Notes under the pieces: generated by a model
The model's input: only the letters and a program-made list of their open reading frames with translations
Told to the model about the DNA's origin: nothing
The model's database searches: none
Assembly (NCBI RefSeq): GCF_023657445.1
Contig: NZ_JAGTWY010000001.1
Span: 1,798,001 to 1,862,000, forward strand
Source of the DNA: Marinobacter sediminum
GTDB lineage: Bacteria; Pseudomonadota; Gammaproteobacteria; Pseudomonadales; Oleiphilaceae
DNA: 64,000 bases
Direction: 5' to 3'
Part shown: positions 51,260-60,151 of the stretch, piece by piece
Numbering within the stretch: the stretch's first letter is position 1
Layout: each line of letters begins with the position of its first letter
Position numbers and translations under genes: made by a program

Positions 51260-51646
51260 TCAGATGGCGGTGACAACTTGAGACAGCATATCTCTCACCT
51301 CACCCGCAACCTGCTTGAGCGCCTCATTGTCGATCGCCGTCATGGATGACACAGGATCAATAGCACTGACTTCGACTCCCTGAGGTGTCTCACGAATAAT
51401 GACGTTGCACGGCAGCATTGCCCCTACCCGAGGTTCCAGGCCAATCGCTTCCCACGCCATGTTCGGATTACACGCCCCGAGAATTGTGTAGGCGGGCATC
51501 TCCTTATCCAGCTTTTTCTTCATCGTGGCCTTGACGTCTATTTCCGTCAAAACCCCAAACCCGCGATCAGCCAGGGCCTTACGGGTTCGTTCATCCACTT
51601 CAGCAAAATCGGCATTCTGAATAACGCGATCCATTGTATAAGACAT
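51260..51646 (-). CDS. DUF302 domain protein
   Basis: A 128-residue DUF302 protein. Family features are the N-terminal DFAEVDERTRKALADRGFG, EIDVKATMKKKL, ILGACNPNMAWEAI (with the conserved Cys), and MLPCNVIIRET. The function is unknown; it is often found with metal and redox genes. AAGGAG precedes the ATG. It lies 35 bp after the P-type ATPase stop, so it is probably the last gene of that operon. Confidence 0.88.
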   Translation of the reverse strand: MSYTMDRVIQNADFAEVDERTRKALADRGFGVLTEIDVKATMKKKLDKEMPAYTILGACNPNMAWEAIGLEPRVGAMLPCNVIIRETPQGVEVSAIDPVSSMTAIDNEALKQVAGEVRDMLSQVVTAI

Positions 51647-51681
51647 ACAAATCTCCTTTTTCCGGGGGAGGCCCCATCAAC

Positions 51682-54039
51682 CTAGTCGTCTGATAGTTTC
51701 ACTAACCTCAGTCGCAGAGCATTCGTAATAACGCTGACCGAGGACAGCGACATCGCCGCAGCCGCAAAAATCGGGGACAGCAGAATCCCTGCAAAGGGAT
51801 AAAGCACACCTGCGGCAATCGGCACACCGGCCGAGTTATAAACGAAGGCAAAAAACAGGTTCTGCCGAATGTTGCGCATGGTGGCCAGCGACAACCGCCG
51901 CGCTTCCACAATGCCCATCAGATCGCCGCGCAGCAGCGTAATACCCGCACTTTCGATGGCCACGTCGGTTCCTGTCCCCATGGCGACACCGACGTCTGCA
52001 GTTGCCAGGGCTGGCGCATCGTTCACGCCATCCCCCGCCATGACAACAATGCGGCCTTCGTCCTTCAGGCGCTGAATGATTTTGCCCTTGTCTTCCGGTA
52101 GCACTTCCGCTTCCACTTCATCAATATGGAGTTTGCGGGCCACGGCTTCGGCGGAGGTCCGGTTGTCACCGGTCAGCATGACCACCCGAATACCCTCCTT
52201 TTGCAGAGCGGTTATTGCCGCTTCCGTGGTCTCCTTGACCGGGTCTGCAATCGCCAGCAAACCACAGATTTTGCCATCTACGGCCGCGAAGATTACCGTG
52301 GCACCGTCTTTTCTCAGCTGCTCTGCTTCTTCCTCAGAAGCTGAGATATCGACACTTTCTGACTCCATCAGCAATCGGTTGCCAAGCAAAACCGTTTGTC
52401 CGTCGATCTTGCCGGTGACACCTTTGCCGTTCGGGGAGTCAAAATCCTCGGCATCCGGCAATGTCAGTTCCATGGTTTTGGCTTTTTCGAGAATGGCATG
52501 TGCCAACGGATGCTCACTGCCCTTTTCGAGACCACCGGCATATCGCATCAGGTCCTCATCGCTGAAACCATCTGCCGGAACCAGCTTTGTCACCTGAGGC
52601 TTGCCCTCGGTCAGCGTGCCGGTTTTATCCACCACCACAGTGTCTACTTTCTCCATGCGCTCCAACGCTTCCGCATCCCTGATCAGAACGCCACTCTGGG
52701 CGCCTCGCCCAACCCCGACCATGATTGACATCGGGGTCGCGAGTCCCAAAGCGCATGGACAGGCAATAATCAACACACTCACGGCTGCGATGAGGCCAAA
52801 GGCCATGGGCGGCGCTGGCCCGACGATCGACCAGACAATGAAGGCAATGACGGCGACAAGAATAACCGCCGGTACGAACCAGCTGGCCACTTTGTCAGCC
52901 AGCCCCTGGATGGGCGCACGACTACGCTGAGCGCTGGCGACCATCTGGACAATCTGCGACAGCATGGTGTCACGCCCGACTTTGTCGGCCCGCAGAATGA
53001 AGCTGCCTTGCTGATTGATGCTGCCGCCAATGACCTGGTCTCCGGTCTTCTTACTAACCGCCAGGGGCTCACCTGTGACCATGGATTCATCCACGTTGGA
53101 GCTGCCCTCGAGCACCTCGCCATCTAGTGGCACTTTATCGCCCGGACGAACCCTCAATCGGTCGCCCACCTTCACCTGATCGAGCGACACGTCGGACTCG
53201 CTGCCGTCATCACTCAGTTTTCTTGCCGTGGCCGGGGCAAGGTCCAACAACGCCTTGATGGCACCGGAGGTTTTCTCCCGGGCCCGGAGCTCAAGCACCT
53301 GCCCCAGCAAAACCAGCACCACGATGACGGCGGCGGCCTCGAAATACACGGCGACCGAGCCATCCGCCTGCCGGAAGGCATCCGGAAATACTTGTGGCAC
53401 CAGCGTTGCCACAAGGCTGTAGATCAGCGCAACGCCTGTGCCAATGGCAATCAGCGTAAACATATTCAGGTTGCGGCTGAGGACTGATTTCCAGCCACGA
53501 ACAAAGAAAGGCGCACCACACCAGACGACCACGGGCGTCGCCAGAACCAACTGAATCCAGTTGGAAATTTGCGGCGACACAATGTTGTCAATCGCAAAAA
53601 AGTGACCAGCCATTTCCAGCAAAAAAACAGGGAGCGCCAGGGCCAGACCGATCCAGAATCGACGAGTCATATCAGTGAGTTCTTCGGAAGGACCGTCATC
53701 AAGACTCACTTCTTCCGGCTCAAGGGCCATCCCACAGATCGGACAATCGCCGGGCCCTTGCTGACGGATTTCCGGATGCATCGGGCAGGTGTACATGGTG
53801 CCTGGAGGCACCGGCCCTGCGGGTTCACTCTCTTCGCTGAGGTACTTCTCCGGATCGTCGTCAAACTTTGACTGGCACCCGGAAGAACAGAAATACCAGG
53901 TTTTGCCTGCATGCTCGCTGCGATGTTCCGCGGTGTGCGGATCTACCGACATCCCGCACACTGGGTCTTTTACGGAATGCTCCCCGTGGTCTTCATGTCC
54001 GTGATGATCATGTTGATGATCGTGCTGGTGCTCACCCAT
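51682..54039 (-). CDS. Copper/silver-type P1B-ATPase
   Basis: A 785-residue P-type ATPase. The N-terminus is His-rich (residues 4-20), followed by a YHS/TRASH-like domain ([14 protein letters not shown] to [12 protein letters not shown], about 25-65) and a heavy-metal binding domain ([19 protein letters not shown], about 82-105). There is no classical HMA GMxCxxC domain. Eight membrane segments follow, with the metal-site motif CPC at 427-429 and phospho-Asp in DKTGTLT at 471. It probably exports Cu(I) or Ag(I) across the inner membrane. The ATG at 54039 follows AGGAG and overlaps the stop of the small upstream gene. Confidence 0.93.
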   Translation of the reverse strand: MGEHQHDHQHDHHGHEDHGEHSVKDPVCGMSVDPHTAEHRSEHAGKTWYFCSSGCQSKFDDDPEKYLSEESEPAGPVPPGTMYTCPMHPEIRQQGPGDCPICGMALEPEEVSLDDGPSEELTDMTRRFWIGLALALPVFLLEMAGHFFAIDNIVSPQISNWIQLVLATPVVVWCGAPFFVRGWKSVLSRNLNMFTLIAIGTGVALIYSLVATLVPQVFPDAFRQADGSVAVYFEAAAVIVVLVLLGQVLELRAREKTSGAIKALLDLAPATARKLSDDGSESDVSLDQVKVGDRLRVRPGDKVPLDGEVLEGSSNVDESMVTGEPLAVSKKTGDQVIGGSINQQGSFILRADKVGRDTMLSQIVQMVASAQRSRAPIQGLADKVASWFVPAVILVAVIAFIVWSIVGPAPPMAFGLIAAVSVLIIACPCALGLATPMSIMVGVGRGAQSGVLIRDAEALERMEKVDTVVVDKTGTLTEGKPQVTKLVPADGFSDEDLMRYAGGLEKGSEHPLAHAILEKAKTMELTLPDAEDFDSPNGKGVTGKIDGQTVLLGNRLLMESESVDISASEEEAEQLRKDGATVIFAAVDGKICGLLAIADPVKETTEAAITALQKEGIRVVMLTGDNRTSAEAVARKLHIDEVEAEVLPEDKGKIIQRLKDEGRIVVMAGDGVNDAPALATADVGVAMGTGTDVAIESAGITLLRGDLMGIVEARRLSLATMRNIRQNLFFAFVYNSAGVPIAAGVLYPFAGILLSPIFAAAAMSLSSVSVITNALRLRLVKLSDD

Positions 54040-54256
54040 TCCGTGCTCCTGTCTTGTCCGCAGGCCAATCGGCAAAAGCAATGAAATACAACAGACCCAG
54101 GTTTACCAACGGAATCAGAATCAGGATGCCCATCCAGCCCGGATACCCGGTGCGCTGACATATTCGCCAGGCCGGTATGACAACCACGATGGCAATGACC
54201 AGCATCCACAGCCAGTGCCCGGCCCACATGGTGTTACCAAACATGTTCTCGTCCAT
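54032..54256 (-). CDS. Small two-segment membrane protein
   Basis: A 74-residue protein with two hydrophobic segments ([19 protein letters not shown] and [19 protein letters not shown]) and the sequence GYPGWMG between them. The RTGYPGW element is seen in small DUF805-like or signal-peptidase-associated membrane proteins, but I cannot name the family. AAGGAAA lies upstream of the ATG at 54256. Its stop overlaps the ATPase start by 8 bp, which suggests a linked role. Confidence 0.75.
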   Translation of the reverse strand: MDENMFGNTMWAGHWLWMLVIAIVVVIPAWRICQRTGYPGWMGILILIPLVNLGLLYFIAFADWPADKTGARNG

Positions 54257-54349
54257 CATGATATTTCCTTCCTTTCAGATCGTAGGCATCAATGGTGGTG
54301 TACGGTTCTATCCGACTCCGTGCTCATTCCCTTTAACGTCCCGTTGCTT

Positions 54350-54706
54350 TCATTTCTTCTTCGTAGGTGGAATTTTTGAACAGCAGAAGGGCTCAAGGTC
54401 GGCGTTGGCTCGAACATTGTCATCGGCAAACCGATACCACGCCAACCTTCGGCGCTCCCACCAACCGCCTTTCAAACGGCCTCCGTGAGCCTCAATAAGA
54501 TCGATCAGTTCATCAGTGGACCAATGCGTGCCATCAAACGTGACGAAGATCCGATCTGTCGTTTTGCGCTCGGCAAAATCCACGCATGGATGATGATTCA
54601 GCTCCGCAACAAAATCCTCCCACTGGGTATCAGCAAGTCCTTTTACGGTCAGTTTACGCCGAAGCAGAAATTGCGTCTGGTTTGTTGGTTTATGGGCCTT
54701 GATCAT
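54350..54706 (-). CDS. HMA-like protein lacking the CxxC motif
   Basis: A 118-residue protein whose core fits a beta-alpha-beta-beta-alpha-beta order: KLTVKGLADTQWEDFVAEL, then RIFVTFDGTHW, then STDELIDLIEAHGG. This is the pattern of a heavy-metal-associated domain, except that the metal-binding GMxCxxC loop is replaced by GLADTQ. Two adjacent Cys sit near the C-terminus (PFCCSK). It is the first gene of the ATPase operon and follows a copper-type operator. The function is open: copper chaperone, ATPase regulator, or a repurposed fold. Confidence 0.65.
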   Translation of the reverse strand: MIKAHKPTNQTQFLLRRKLTVKGLADTQWEDFVAELNHHPCVDFAERKTTDRIFVTFDGTHWSTDELIDLIEAHGGRLKGGWWERRRLAWYRFADDNVRANADLEPFCCSKIPPTKKK

Positions 54707-54756
54707 GGTTTTACACCTCTTAGCCTGCTTCCATTGCCTCTATCGCAACATGGGAA

Positions 54757-54774
54757 CCTGAACTGCAACTGAAA
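54757..54774 (-). promoter_or_regulatory. Copper operator, ATPase operon
   Basis: On the minus strand TTTCAGT-TGCA-GTTCAGG followed by TT. The half-sites are 11 bp apart, 51 bp before the HMA-like gene. Confidence 0.7.
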
Positions 54775-54831
54775 AGGCGGGCAGACAAAGCATCCGTTTA
54801 TACCGAGATATGATTTACATCAAATAGTTCG

Positions 54832-54866
54832 AAAAAAAGGGCCAGGGACGAATGTCCGAGGCCCAC
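54832..54866 (-). terminator. Terminator after copB
   Basis: On the minus strand the stem GGGCC-GGAC / GTCC-GGCCC (with a two-base internal mismatch) is followed by a run of T. It lies just after the CopB stop and separates that unit from the ATPase operon. Confidence 0.85.
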
Positions 54867-54873
54867 TGGCGGA

Positions 54874-55623
54874 TCAGAAGGAGAGTCTTGCGCCCACAAC
54901 CGCAAACCAGTCTTCTACATTGCCACCTTCCGCTTTAGCGAAATCGGCAGTGTCTCCATACTTGCGCTCATGAACCACGCCAACATAGGGCGAGAAAGAA
55001 CGATCAATCAGGTCGTAACTGAGCCTGATCCCTGTTTCAGTGGAAACCAGTCCCTTGCCGACCCCGATTTCCCGGTCTTCACTGAATGCCACCGAGGCAT
55101 CCAGAGCGGCCGCAAGAATCCAGTGATTGCTCAGCAGCAGTTCATATTCGGCATCAAGCTCCGCGGACGTGTCTCCATCCTTGCTGACATACAGATTCGC
55201 ATCAATTTCAAACCAGTGAGGGGCAAGCCCCGTGATCCCCAGAACAGCATAGGTGCGATCAGGGCCTTCCGGTGTATCAAATCTTAAACCAGCCTTGGCG
55301 TCGAAAAAGTCGGAAACAGGTGTCTGAGCTACCAACTGATTTTCCAGCTTTTCATAGGCCTGCTCTTCGATGGAGTATTCTCCCTTCGTCAGCCAGCGGC
55401 CCTTCAGCTCGTCCGTGCCGTAGAAAAAATCTCCGCTCCATACGCCCAGTTCTTCATCATCGTCACTGTACCGATACTCGAACTCCTCGAATTGGGCACC
55501 CCAAACCTTCAGGGCCTGTTTACGTTCGGTGGTGTCCTGTATCCGCTCCTGAGCGGAAGCCACTGCCGGCAAGACGCTCAGCCCCAATACAGCGGTCCCA
55601 ACCAGTGAGGTCCAGCGACTCAT
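54874..55623 (-). CDS. copB: Copper resistance outer-membrane protein CopB
   Basis: A 249-residue protein with a Sec signal (LGLSVLPAVASA) and a beta-barrel-like mature part ending in aromatic F (VVGARLSF). The CopB pattern is visible in WSGDFFYGTDELKGRWLTKGE... (positions about 55380-55450), LRFDTPEGPDRTYAVLGI, LAPHWFEIDANLYVS and DRSFSPYVGVVHERKYG. Usual CopB proteins carry a Met/His-rich N-terminal segment; this one has an acidic segment (YSDDDEELG) instead. It overlaps copA by 4 bp (ATGA). Confidence 0.9.
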   Translation of the reverse strand: MSRWTSLVGTAVLGLSVLPAVASAQERIQDTTERKQALKVWGAQFEEFEYRYSDDDEELGVWSGDFFYGTDELKGRWLTKGEYSIEEQAYEKLENQLVAQTPVSDFFDAKAGLRFDTPEGPDRTYAVLGITGLAPHWFEIDANLYVSKDGDTSAELDAEYELLLSNHWILAAALDASVAFSEDREIGVGKGLVSTETGIRLSYDLIDRSFSPYVGVVHERKYGDTADFAKAEGGNVEDWFAVVGARLSF

Positions 55624-57308
55624 ACGTCACCCCCCTCTTCAGAAATTGCGCCTTCGGCAGCGGCCTGTTTGGTTTCGGGACCGCCCTCAACAATAACTTT
55701 TCGGAACATACCAGCGGCAGCGTGATAGGACAGATGGCAGTGGAAAGCCCATTGTCCCGGCGCATCCACTTCTGTCTCCATATAAACCGTGGTCCCCGGT
55801 TGCACACTCACCGTGTGCTTGACCGGATTCCACTGGTCGGCGCCTACGTCAACGATGGACCACATGCCGTGCAGGTGCATGGGGTGCGTCATCATGGTCT
55901 CATTAACAAACTTGAAGCGGACTCGCTCGCCGTATTGGAGGCGAATGGGATCCGCATCTTCGTATTTGACACCGTTGATGCTCCATGTGTATCGCTCCAT
56001 ATTGCCGGTGAGGCGCAGTTCGATTTCACGGGTGGGCTCACGCTCGTCATACAGCGGCTTTTGGGCTTTCAAATCTGCATAAGACAGGAATTTGCCACCG
56101 TTAGCGGCTGTCGGGACCAGACCACTGCCCTGGGCGTAGAAGGGATCGCTTGCGCCACCTTCAGACATCACCATGGAGCCATGGTCCATGCCCGCCATAC
56201 TGGAGTGATCCATACCTTCCACGTTTGACTGATCCATCCCGGACATGTCCGAATGGTCCATACCGTGCATGCCGCCCATATCCGCCATGGTCAGGCGTGC
56301 TGGTTCGCGCAGTCCGGGAACCGGGGCTGTCATCCCCTCTTCAGGTGCCAGCGTCGCCCTGGCATACCCTGACCGACCCATGGATTCGGCAAAAATCGTA
56401 TAAGCCTGCTCGTCTCTGGGCCGAACAATCACATCGTACGTTTCCGCAACACCAATACGGAATTCATCCACATTAACGGGCTGCACATTGTTACCGTCGG
56501 CCTGCACCACGGTCATGTTCAGCCCTGGAATCCGAACGTCGAAATAGGTCATCGCGGAGGAGTTGATAAACCGCAGTCGAATACGCTCCCCGGGCTCAAA
56601 AATCCCGGTCCAATTCTGCTCCGGTCCCTTGCCGTTAATTAGTGCGGTAAAGCCCTGCAAGTCCTCGACATCCGCCTTCATCATGCGCATGTCACCCCAT
56701 GCCAGGCGGTCGCTCATGGTATTCATGAAACCGTTTTTTGAAACGTCTGAGAAGAACTCGCCTACCGTCTGCTGCTCACGATTGTAGTAATCCGGCATCA
56801 TCTTGAGGTTCCGCATGATGCGGTTGCCGGAATGAGGGTGTTTATCGGTCAACTGAATCACATATTCCCGATTGTAGCGGAACGGCTCACGCCCCTCGGG
56901 CTCAATGACAATTGCACCGTAAGCCCCGTCGGGCTCCTGGAAACCGGAGTGGCTGTGAAACCAGTAGGTTCCGGCCTGAACAACTGGAAATTTGTAGGTG
57001 AATGTCTCACCCGGCTGGATCCCCGGGAAGCTGATCCCCGGCACGCCATCCTGGCTAAACGGCAGGATCAAACCATGCCAGTGAATAGACGTCATTTCAT
57101 CCAGGTTATTGGTCACATTGATTTCGACCTCTTCGCCTTCCTTGAAGCGCAAAACGGGGCCGGGAGATTTCCCGTTGTACCCGATACCGGCCTTTTCAAA
57201 ATTTCCTGTATCGATTTCGACCTTATCAACTGTCAAATTGTATTCGCCAGCCAAACCCATTACCGGCAGCAAAAGGCCTAACGCCATCACTGGAAGGTTT
57301 GCTCTCAT
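55620..57308 (-). CDS. copA: Multicopper oxidase CopA (copper resistance)
   Basis: A 562-residue periplasmic multicopper oxidase. Copper ligand motifs are HWHG (76-79), FHSHSGFQ (about 117-124), HPMHLHGMW near residue 483 and FHCHLSYHAAAGMF near 522-535. Met/His repeats (GMDHSDMSGMDQSN and GMDHGSM) precede the last domain. It oxidises Cu(I) to Cu(II). Most CopA/PcoA proteins use a Tat signal; this one has a plain Sec signal without twin arginine (LPVMALGLLLPVMGLAG). An in-frame stop shortly upstream excludes a longer N-terminus. GGAG lies 7 bp before the ATG. Confidence 0.92.
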   Translation of the reverse strand: MRANLPVMALGLLLPVMGLAGEYNLTVDKVEIDTGNFEKAGIGYNGKSPGPVLRFKEGEEVEINVTNNLDEMTSIHWHGLILPFSQDGVPGISFPGIQPGETFTYKFPVVQAGTYWFHSHSGFQEPDGAYGAIVIEPEGREPFRYNREYVIQLTDKHPHSGNRIMRNLKMMPDYYNREQQTVGEFFSDVSKNGFMNTMSDRLAWGDMRMMKADVEDLQGFTALINGKGPEQNWTGIFEPGERIRLRFINSSAMTYFDVRIPGLNMTVVQADGNNVQPVNVDEFRIGVAETYDVIVRPRDEQAYTIFAESMGRSGYARATLAPEEGMTAPVPGLREPARLTMADMGGMHGMDHSDMSGMDQSNVEGMDHSSMAGMDHGSMVMSEGGASDPFYAQGSGLVPTAANGGKFLSYADLKAQKPLYDEREPTREIELRLTGNMERYTWSINGVKYEDADPIRLQYGERVRFKFVNETMMTHPMHLHGMWSIVDVGADQWNPVKHTVSVQPGTTVYMETEVDAPGQWAFHCHLSYHAAAGMFRKVIVEGGPETKQAAAEGAISEEGGDV

Positions 57309-57398
57309 ATAAAACTCCGATTAATGCGGATATAAAACGGGGCCGGACCAACCGAAGTAATCCGGCTGGCCATCAAAAAGGCGCTTCTTTCTGATTGG

Positions 57399-57956
57399 TT
57401 ACTGGGTATCAGCCTTGCTGTAAGCACGGCCTTCAAAGTTTACCTCGCCGTACATGCCGGCCTGGTAGTGCCCGGGGACGTTGCAGGCAAATTCGATGGA
57501 GGTCTCGTCGGCAAACTTCCAGACGACTTCTTTGCTTTTGCCCGGCTCCAGCAGAACACTGTTCGGATCGTCGTGTTTCATGCTGTGGCCATTGCCCATA
57601 TCCATGTTCATCATGTGGCGATTGAGCGTGCCGCCCTGAATCACGCCATGCTCGACCATCATCATCATTTCTTCCTGGTGAGACTCGTGCATAGCGGGCG
57701 TGCCGATATTGAATTCGTGCACCAGGCTGCCTTTGTTCTCAACAACGAACCGGATTGTTTCTCCCGGCTCCACATTGATGGCCTCTGGCTCGTAGTAGTT
57801 GTCATGCATTTCAACAGAGATCGTACGGGACGCTTCAGACGCCTTGCCGGGTTCACCGCTTGACGCGCCATGTCCACCTCCGTGAGCGCCAGCCCCCAGA
57901 GCTGACACCGAAACCGACATAGCCATTGCTGCAATTACAAACTTTGATACGCTCAT
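57399..57956 (-). CDS. Cupredoxin (plastocyanin/azurin-like) protein
   Basis: A 185-residue exported protein. After the signal (AAMAMSVSVSALGAGA) comes a His/Gly-rich start, then a cupredoxin fold. Type 1 copper ligands are His in GSLVHEFNIG and Cys-His-Met in ACNVPGHYQAGM. A Met-rich insert (EEMMMMVEHG; RHMMNMDMGNGHSMKHDD) lies in the middle. It probably carries copper or electrons to the oxidase CopA, whose gene follows 90 bp later. AGGAGAAG precedes the ATG. It is divergent from the regulator gene. Confidence 0.9.
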   Translation of the reverse strand: MSVSKFVIAAMAMSVSVSALGAGAHGGGHGASSGEPGKASEASRTISVEMHDNYYEPEAINVEPGETIRFVVENKGSLVHEFNIGTPAMHESHQEEMMMMVEHGVIQGGTLNRHMMNMDMGNGHSMKHDDPNSVLLEPGKSKEVVWKFADETSIEFACNVPGHYQAGMYGEVNFEGRAYSKADTQ

Positions 57957-58053
57957 CCAAACTTCTCCTGTGATTTGGCTTCACTTCAAACACCGATTGG
58001 TTTGCTAGTTACCTGAACATTCGTACGAAACGGTTGACACCTTCGCCCACCAA

Positions 58054-58071
58054 CCTGAATTCTTTCTGAAA
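58054..58071 (-). promoter_or_regulatory. Copper operator, cupredoxin-copAB unit
   Basis: On the minus strand TTTCAGA-AAGA-ATTCAGG followed by TT. The half-sites are 11 bp apart, about 98 bp before the cupredoxin start. A further single half-site (CCTGAAC on the plus strand) lies at 58012-58018. Confidence 0.7.
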
Positions 58072-58088
58072 ATGACGGACTATTAACG

Positions 58089-58106
58089 GTTCAGGCTCAG
58101 TTCAGG
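58089..58106 (+). promoter_or_regulatory. Copper operator, regulator gene
   Basis: GTTCAGG-CTCA-GTTCAGG followed by TT; two perfect copies of a 7-bp unit 11 bp apart, 53 bp before the response-regulator start. It faces away from the cupredoxin operator, which implies autoregulation. Confidence 0.75.
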
Positions 58107-58158
58107 TTAATCGGCAACACTGATGCTTGCCGTGGCTTCATTAATAAGGAAACGACTG

Positions 58159-58824
58159 ATGAGATTATTGCTGGTAGAGGATGATCGCTTGCTGGCTGAC
58201 GGACTCGCCAGCCAACTTGAGAAGGCCGGCTTCAGCGTGGATACCACGAAAACTGCCAGAGAAGCGATCATTCTGGGCGAGCAGGAAGACTATAGGGTTG
58301 CGATTCTGGATCTTGGTTTACCAGATGGAAATGGTCTGGACGTGCTCCGCAGATGGCGTGCCAGCAAGGCCAACTTCCCGGTGCTGATCCTGACTGCGCG
58401 GAGCGACTGGCAAGACAAAGTAAACGGCCTGAAAGCGGGAGCAGACGACTACCTTGCCAAGCCATTTCAGACTGAAGAGCTGATTGCCAGGCTGAATGCC
58501 ATTGTGCGCCGAAGTGAAGGACGAATGCAGTCCTCGGTAAAAGCAGGCCACTTTGAGCTGGACGAGAATCGCCAGAGCCTGAAAATGGAAGACGGCTCAG
58601 AGCAAAGCCTGACCGGCACCGAATTCCGCCTGCTCCGGTGCCTGATGAGCCGCCCCGGCCATGTGTTCTCAAAGGAACAGCTCATGGAACAACTCTATAA
58701 CCTGAACGAAAGCCCGACTGAAAACGTCATCGAAGCTTATATCCGGCGTCTCAGAAAGCTGGTGGGCGCCAAGACGATCGCGACGCGACGAGGCCAGGGA
58801 TACCTGTTTGATGATACCGTTTAG
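58159..58824 (+). CDS. OmpR/CopR-type response regulator
   Basis: A 221-residue regulator. The receiver domain has the acidic pair LLLVEDDRLLADG, the phospho-Asp in VAILDLGLPDGNG, Thr in LILTARS and Lys in DDYLAKPF. The C-terminal winged helix has LTGTEFRLLRCLMSRPGHVF and VIEAYIRRLRKLVG. The ATG at 58159 has AAGGA 9 bp upstream. It lies next to the copper genes and two direct-repeat sites of the kind bound by this family, so it is very probably the copper regulator of the cluster. The kinase gene overlaps its end. Confidence 0.92.
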   Translation: MRLLLVEDDRLLADGLASQLEKAGFSVDTTKTAREAIILGEQEDYRVAILDLGLPDGNGLDVLRRWRASKANFPVLILTARSDWQDKVNGLKAGADDYLAKPFQTEELIARLNAIVRRSEGRMQSSVKAGHFELDENRQSLKMEDGSEQSLTGTEFRLLRCLMSRPGHVFSKEQLMEQLYNLNESPTENVIEAYIRRLRKLVGAKTIATRRGQGYLFDDTV

Positions 58825-60151
58825 AAAGCCCACCTCTGTCAGAGGAACGCTTCTCGCCCTCTTGCTGCCGTCGGGTATCGTCCTGATGGGAATCGCCTGG
58901 CTTGTGCATGGTTTCCTGCTTGAGCGAATGTCCCGGGATTTCGTCGAAAGTCGTTTAAAAGATGAAGTGGCCTTTCTGGAGCACCAGATTCGCCAATCCG
59001 CTGGCAATATAGATACGCTCCGGACAGGGGATTATTTTCAGGAAGTTTTTCACCATGCCTTTGCCATTCAGTCTCCGACTCAGACCATTATCTCACCGCA
59101 AGCCTGGGAGGCACTGCTGGGCCCGTTGCTGAAATCGGACCAGCAGGGCGCAATCAGGGTGCAAGGCACGGGTGCGTCCAATGCGCCCTCGGATGTTCTG
59201 GCCTTTCGAAAATCGCTCCTGGTTAACGACATGCGTTTAGTCATCATTGTGTCGGAGGACATGGCTGCGCTTCAGGCCAGTCAGGCAGAATTACATGCCT
59301 GGACAGCGATCGTGTCAATCTTACTGATTCTGCTGCTTGTTGGAGTTATCTGGATTGGCATTACCCTGTCAATGAGACCGGTTATATCGCTTCAGGCTTC
59401 ACTGAAAAAACTGCAAAGTGGTGAAATATCGCGCATTAATGTCCATGCTCCCGAAGAATTCCGACCGCTGGTTAAACAGCTCAATCAGCTCCTCGATTTT
59501 CTCGATCGACGCCTGGAACGCTCACGAGATGCGCTTGCAAACCTGTCCCACAGCGTTAAAACACCAATCGCAGCGGTAAGACAAATCCTTGAGGATACGA
59601 GCCGTGCGCTCGACGGCGACCTGAGACACGAAATGGGATCCCGGCTCGGCGATATCGACAAACAATTGGAAGCAGAGATGCGGCGCAGCCGTTTTGCGGG
59701 CCCTCAGGTCGGAAAAAGCGCTTATCCAGTTAAACAGGCCAGAGACCTTTTATGGATGTTTGGCCGCCTTTATCCCGAAAAGTCATTCGAGTTGTCCACG
59801 AAAATGGCGGAAGAGCGCCGCTGGCCGATTGAAGAGCACGATCTGAGCGAAATTCTCGGGAATCTTCTCGATAATGCTGGCAAATGGTCCTCCCGATGCG
59901 TCGAATTGTCTCTCACAGAGGACAACCGGCAAATGCAAATTGCCGTTGCTGACGATGGCTCTGGCGTCGCCGAAGACTCGATCGGTGAATTGGGCAAACG
60001 GGGATCGCGGCTCGACGAACAGACACCCGGACACGGGCTGGGCCTTGCGATTGTTTGCGATATCGTTGATCGCTACAACGGGCGAACAGAATTCTCACAA
60101 AGCCCTTTCGGTGGACTGAAGGTTGCCGTCTCATTCCGCCTGCCGGGCTAA
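58811..60151 (+). CDS. Sensor histidine kinase, partner of copper regulator
   Basis: A 446-residue membrane kinase. It has a first transmembrane segment (LLALLLPSGIVLMGIAWLV), a periplasmic part of about 140 residues and a second segment (IVSILLILLLVGVIWIGIT). A HAMP-like linker follows, then the H-box LANLSHSVKTPIAAVRQ, N-box LSEILGNLLDNAGKW and ATP-binding DDGSGVA with HGLGLAIV. The HSxKTP H-box is like PhoQ-type kinases. The start at 58811 lies inside the regulator gene (overlap 14 bp). The ligand, perhaps periplasmic copper, is inferred from context only. Confidence 0.9.
   Translation: MIPFRKPTSVRGTLLALLLPSGIVLMGIAWLVHGFLLERMSRDFVESRLKDEVAFLEHQIRQSAGNIDTLRTGDYFQEVFHHAFAIQSPTQTIISPQAWEALLGPLLKSDQQGAIRVQGTGASNAPSDVLAFRKSLLVNDMRLVIIVSEDMAALQASQAELHAWTAIVSILLILLLVGVIWIGITLSMRPVISLQASLKKLQSGEISRINVHAPEEFRPLVKQLNQLLDFLDRRLERSRDALANLSHSVKTPIAAVRQILEDTSRALDGDLRHEMGSRLGDIDKQLEAEMRRSRFAGPQVGKSAYPVKQARDLLWMFGRLYPEKSFELSTKMAEERRWPIEEHDLSEILGNLLDNAGKWSSRCVELSLTEDNRQMQIAVADDGSGVAEDSIGELGKRGSRLDEQTPGHGLGLAIVCDIVDRYNGRTEFSQSPFGGLKVAVSFRLPG

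Noticed and set aside
54260..54349. A fifth copper operator before the small membrane protein gene
   Set aside because: Only an isolated TTTCAG is present, without a partner 11 bp away.
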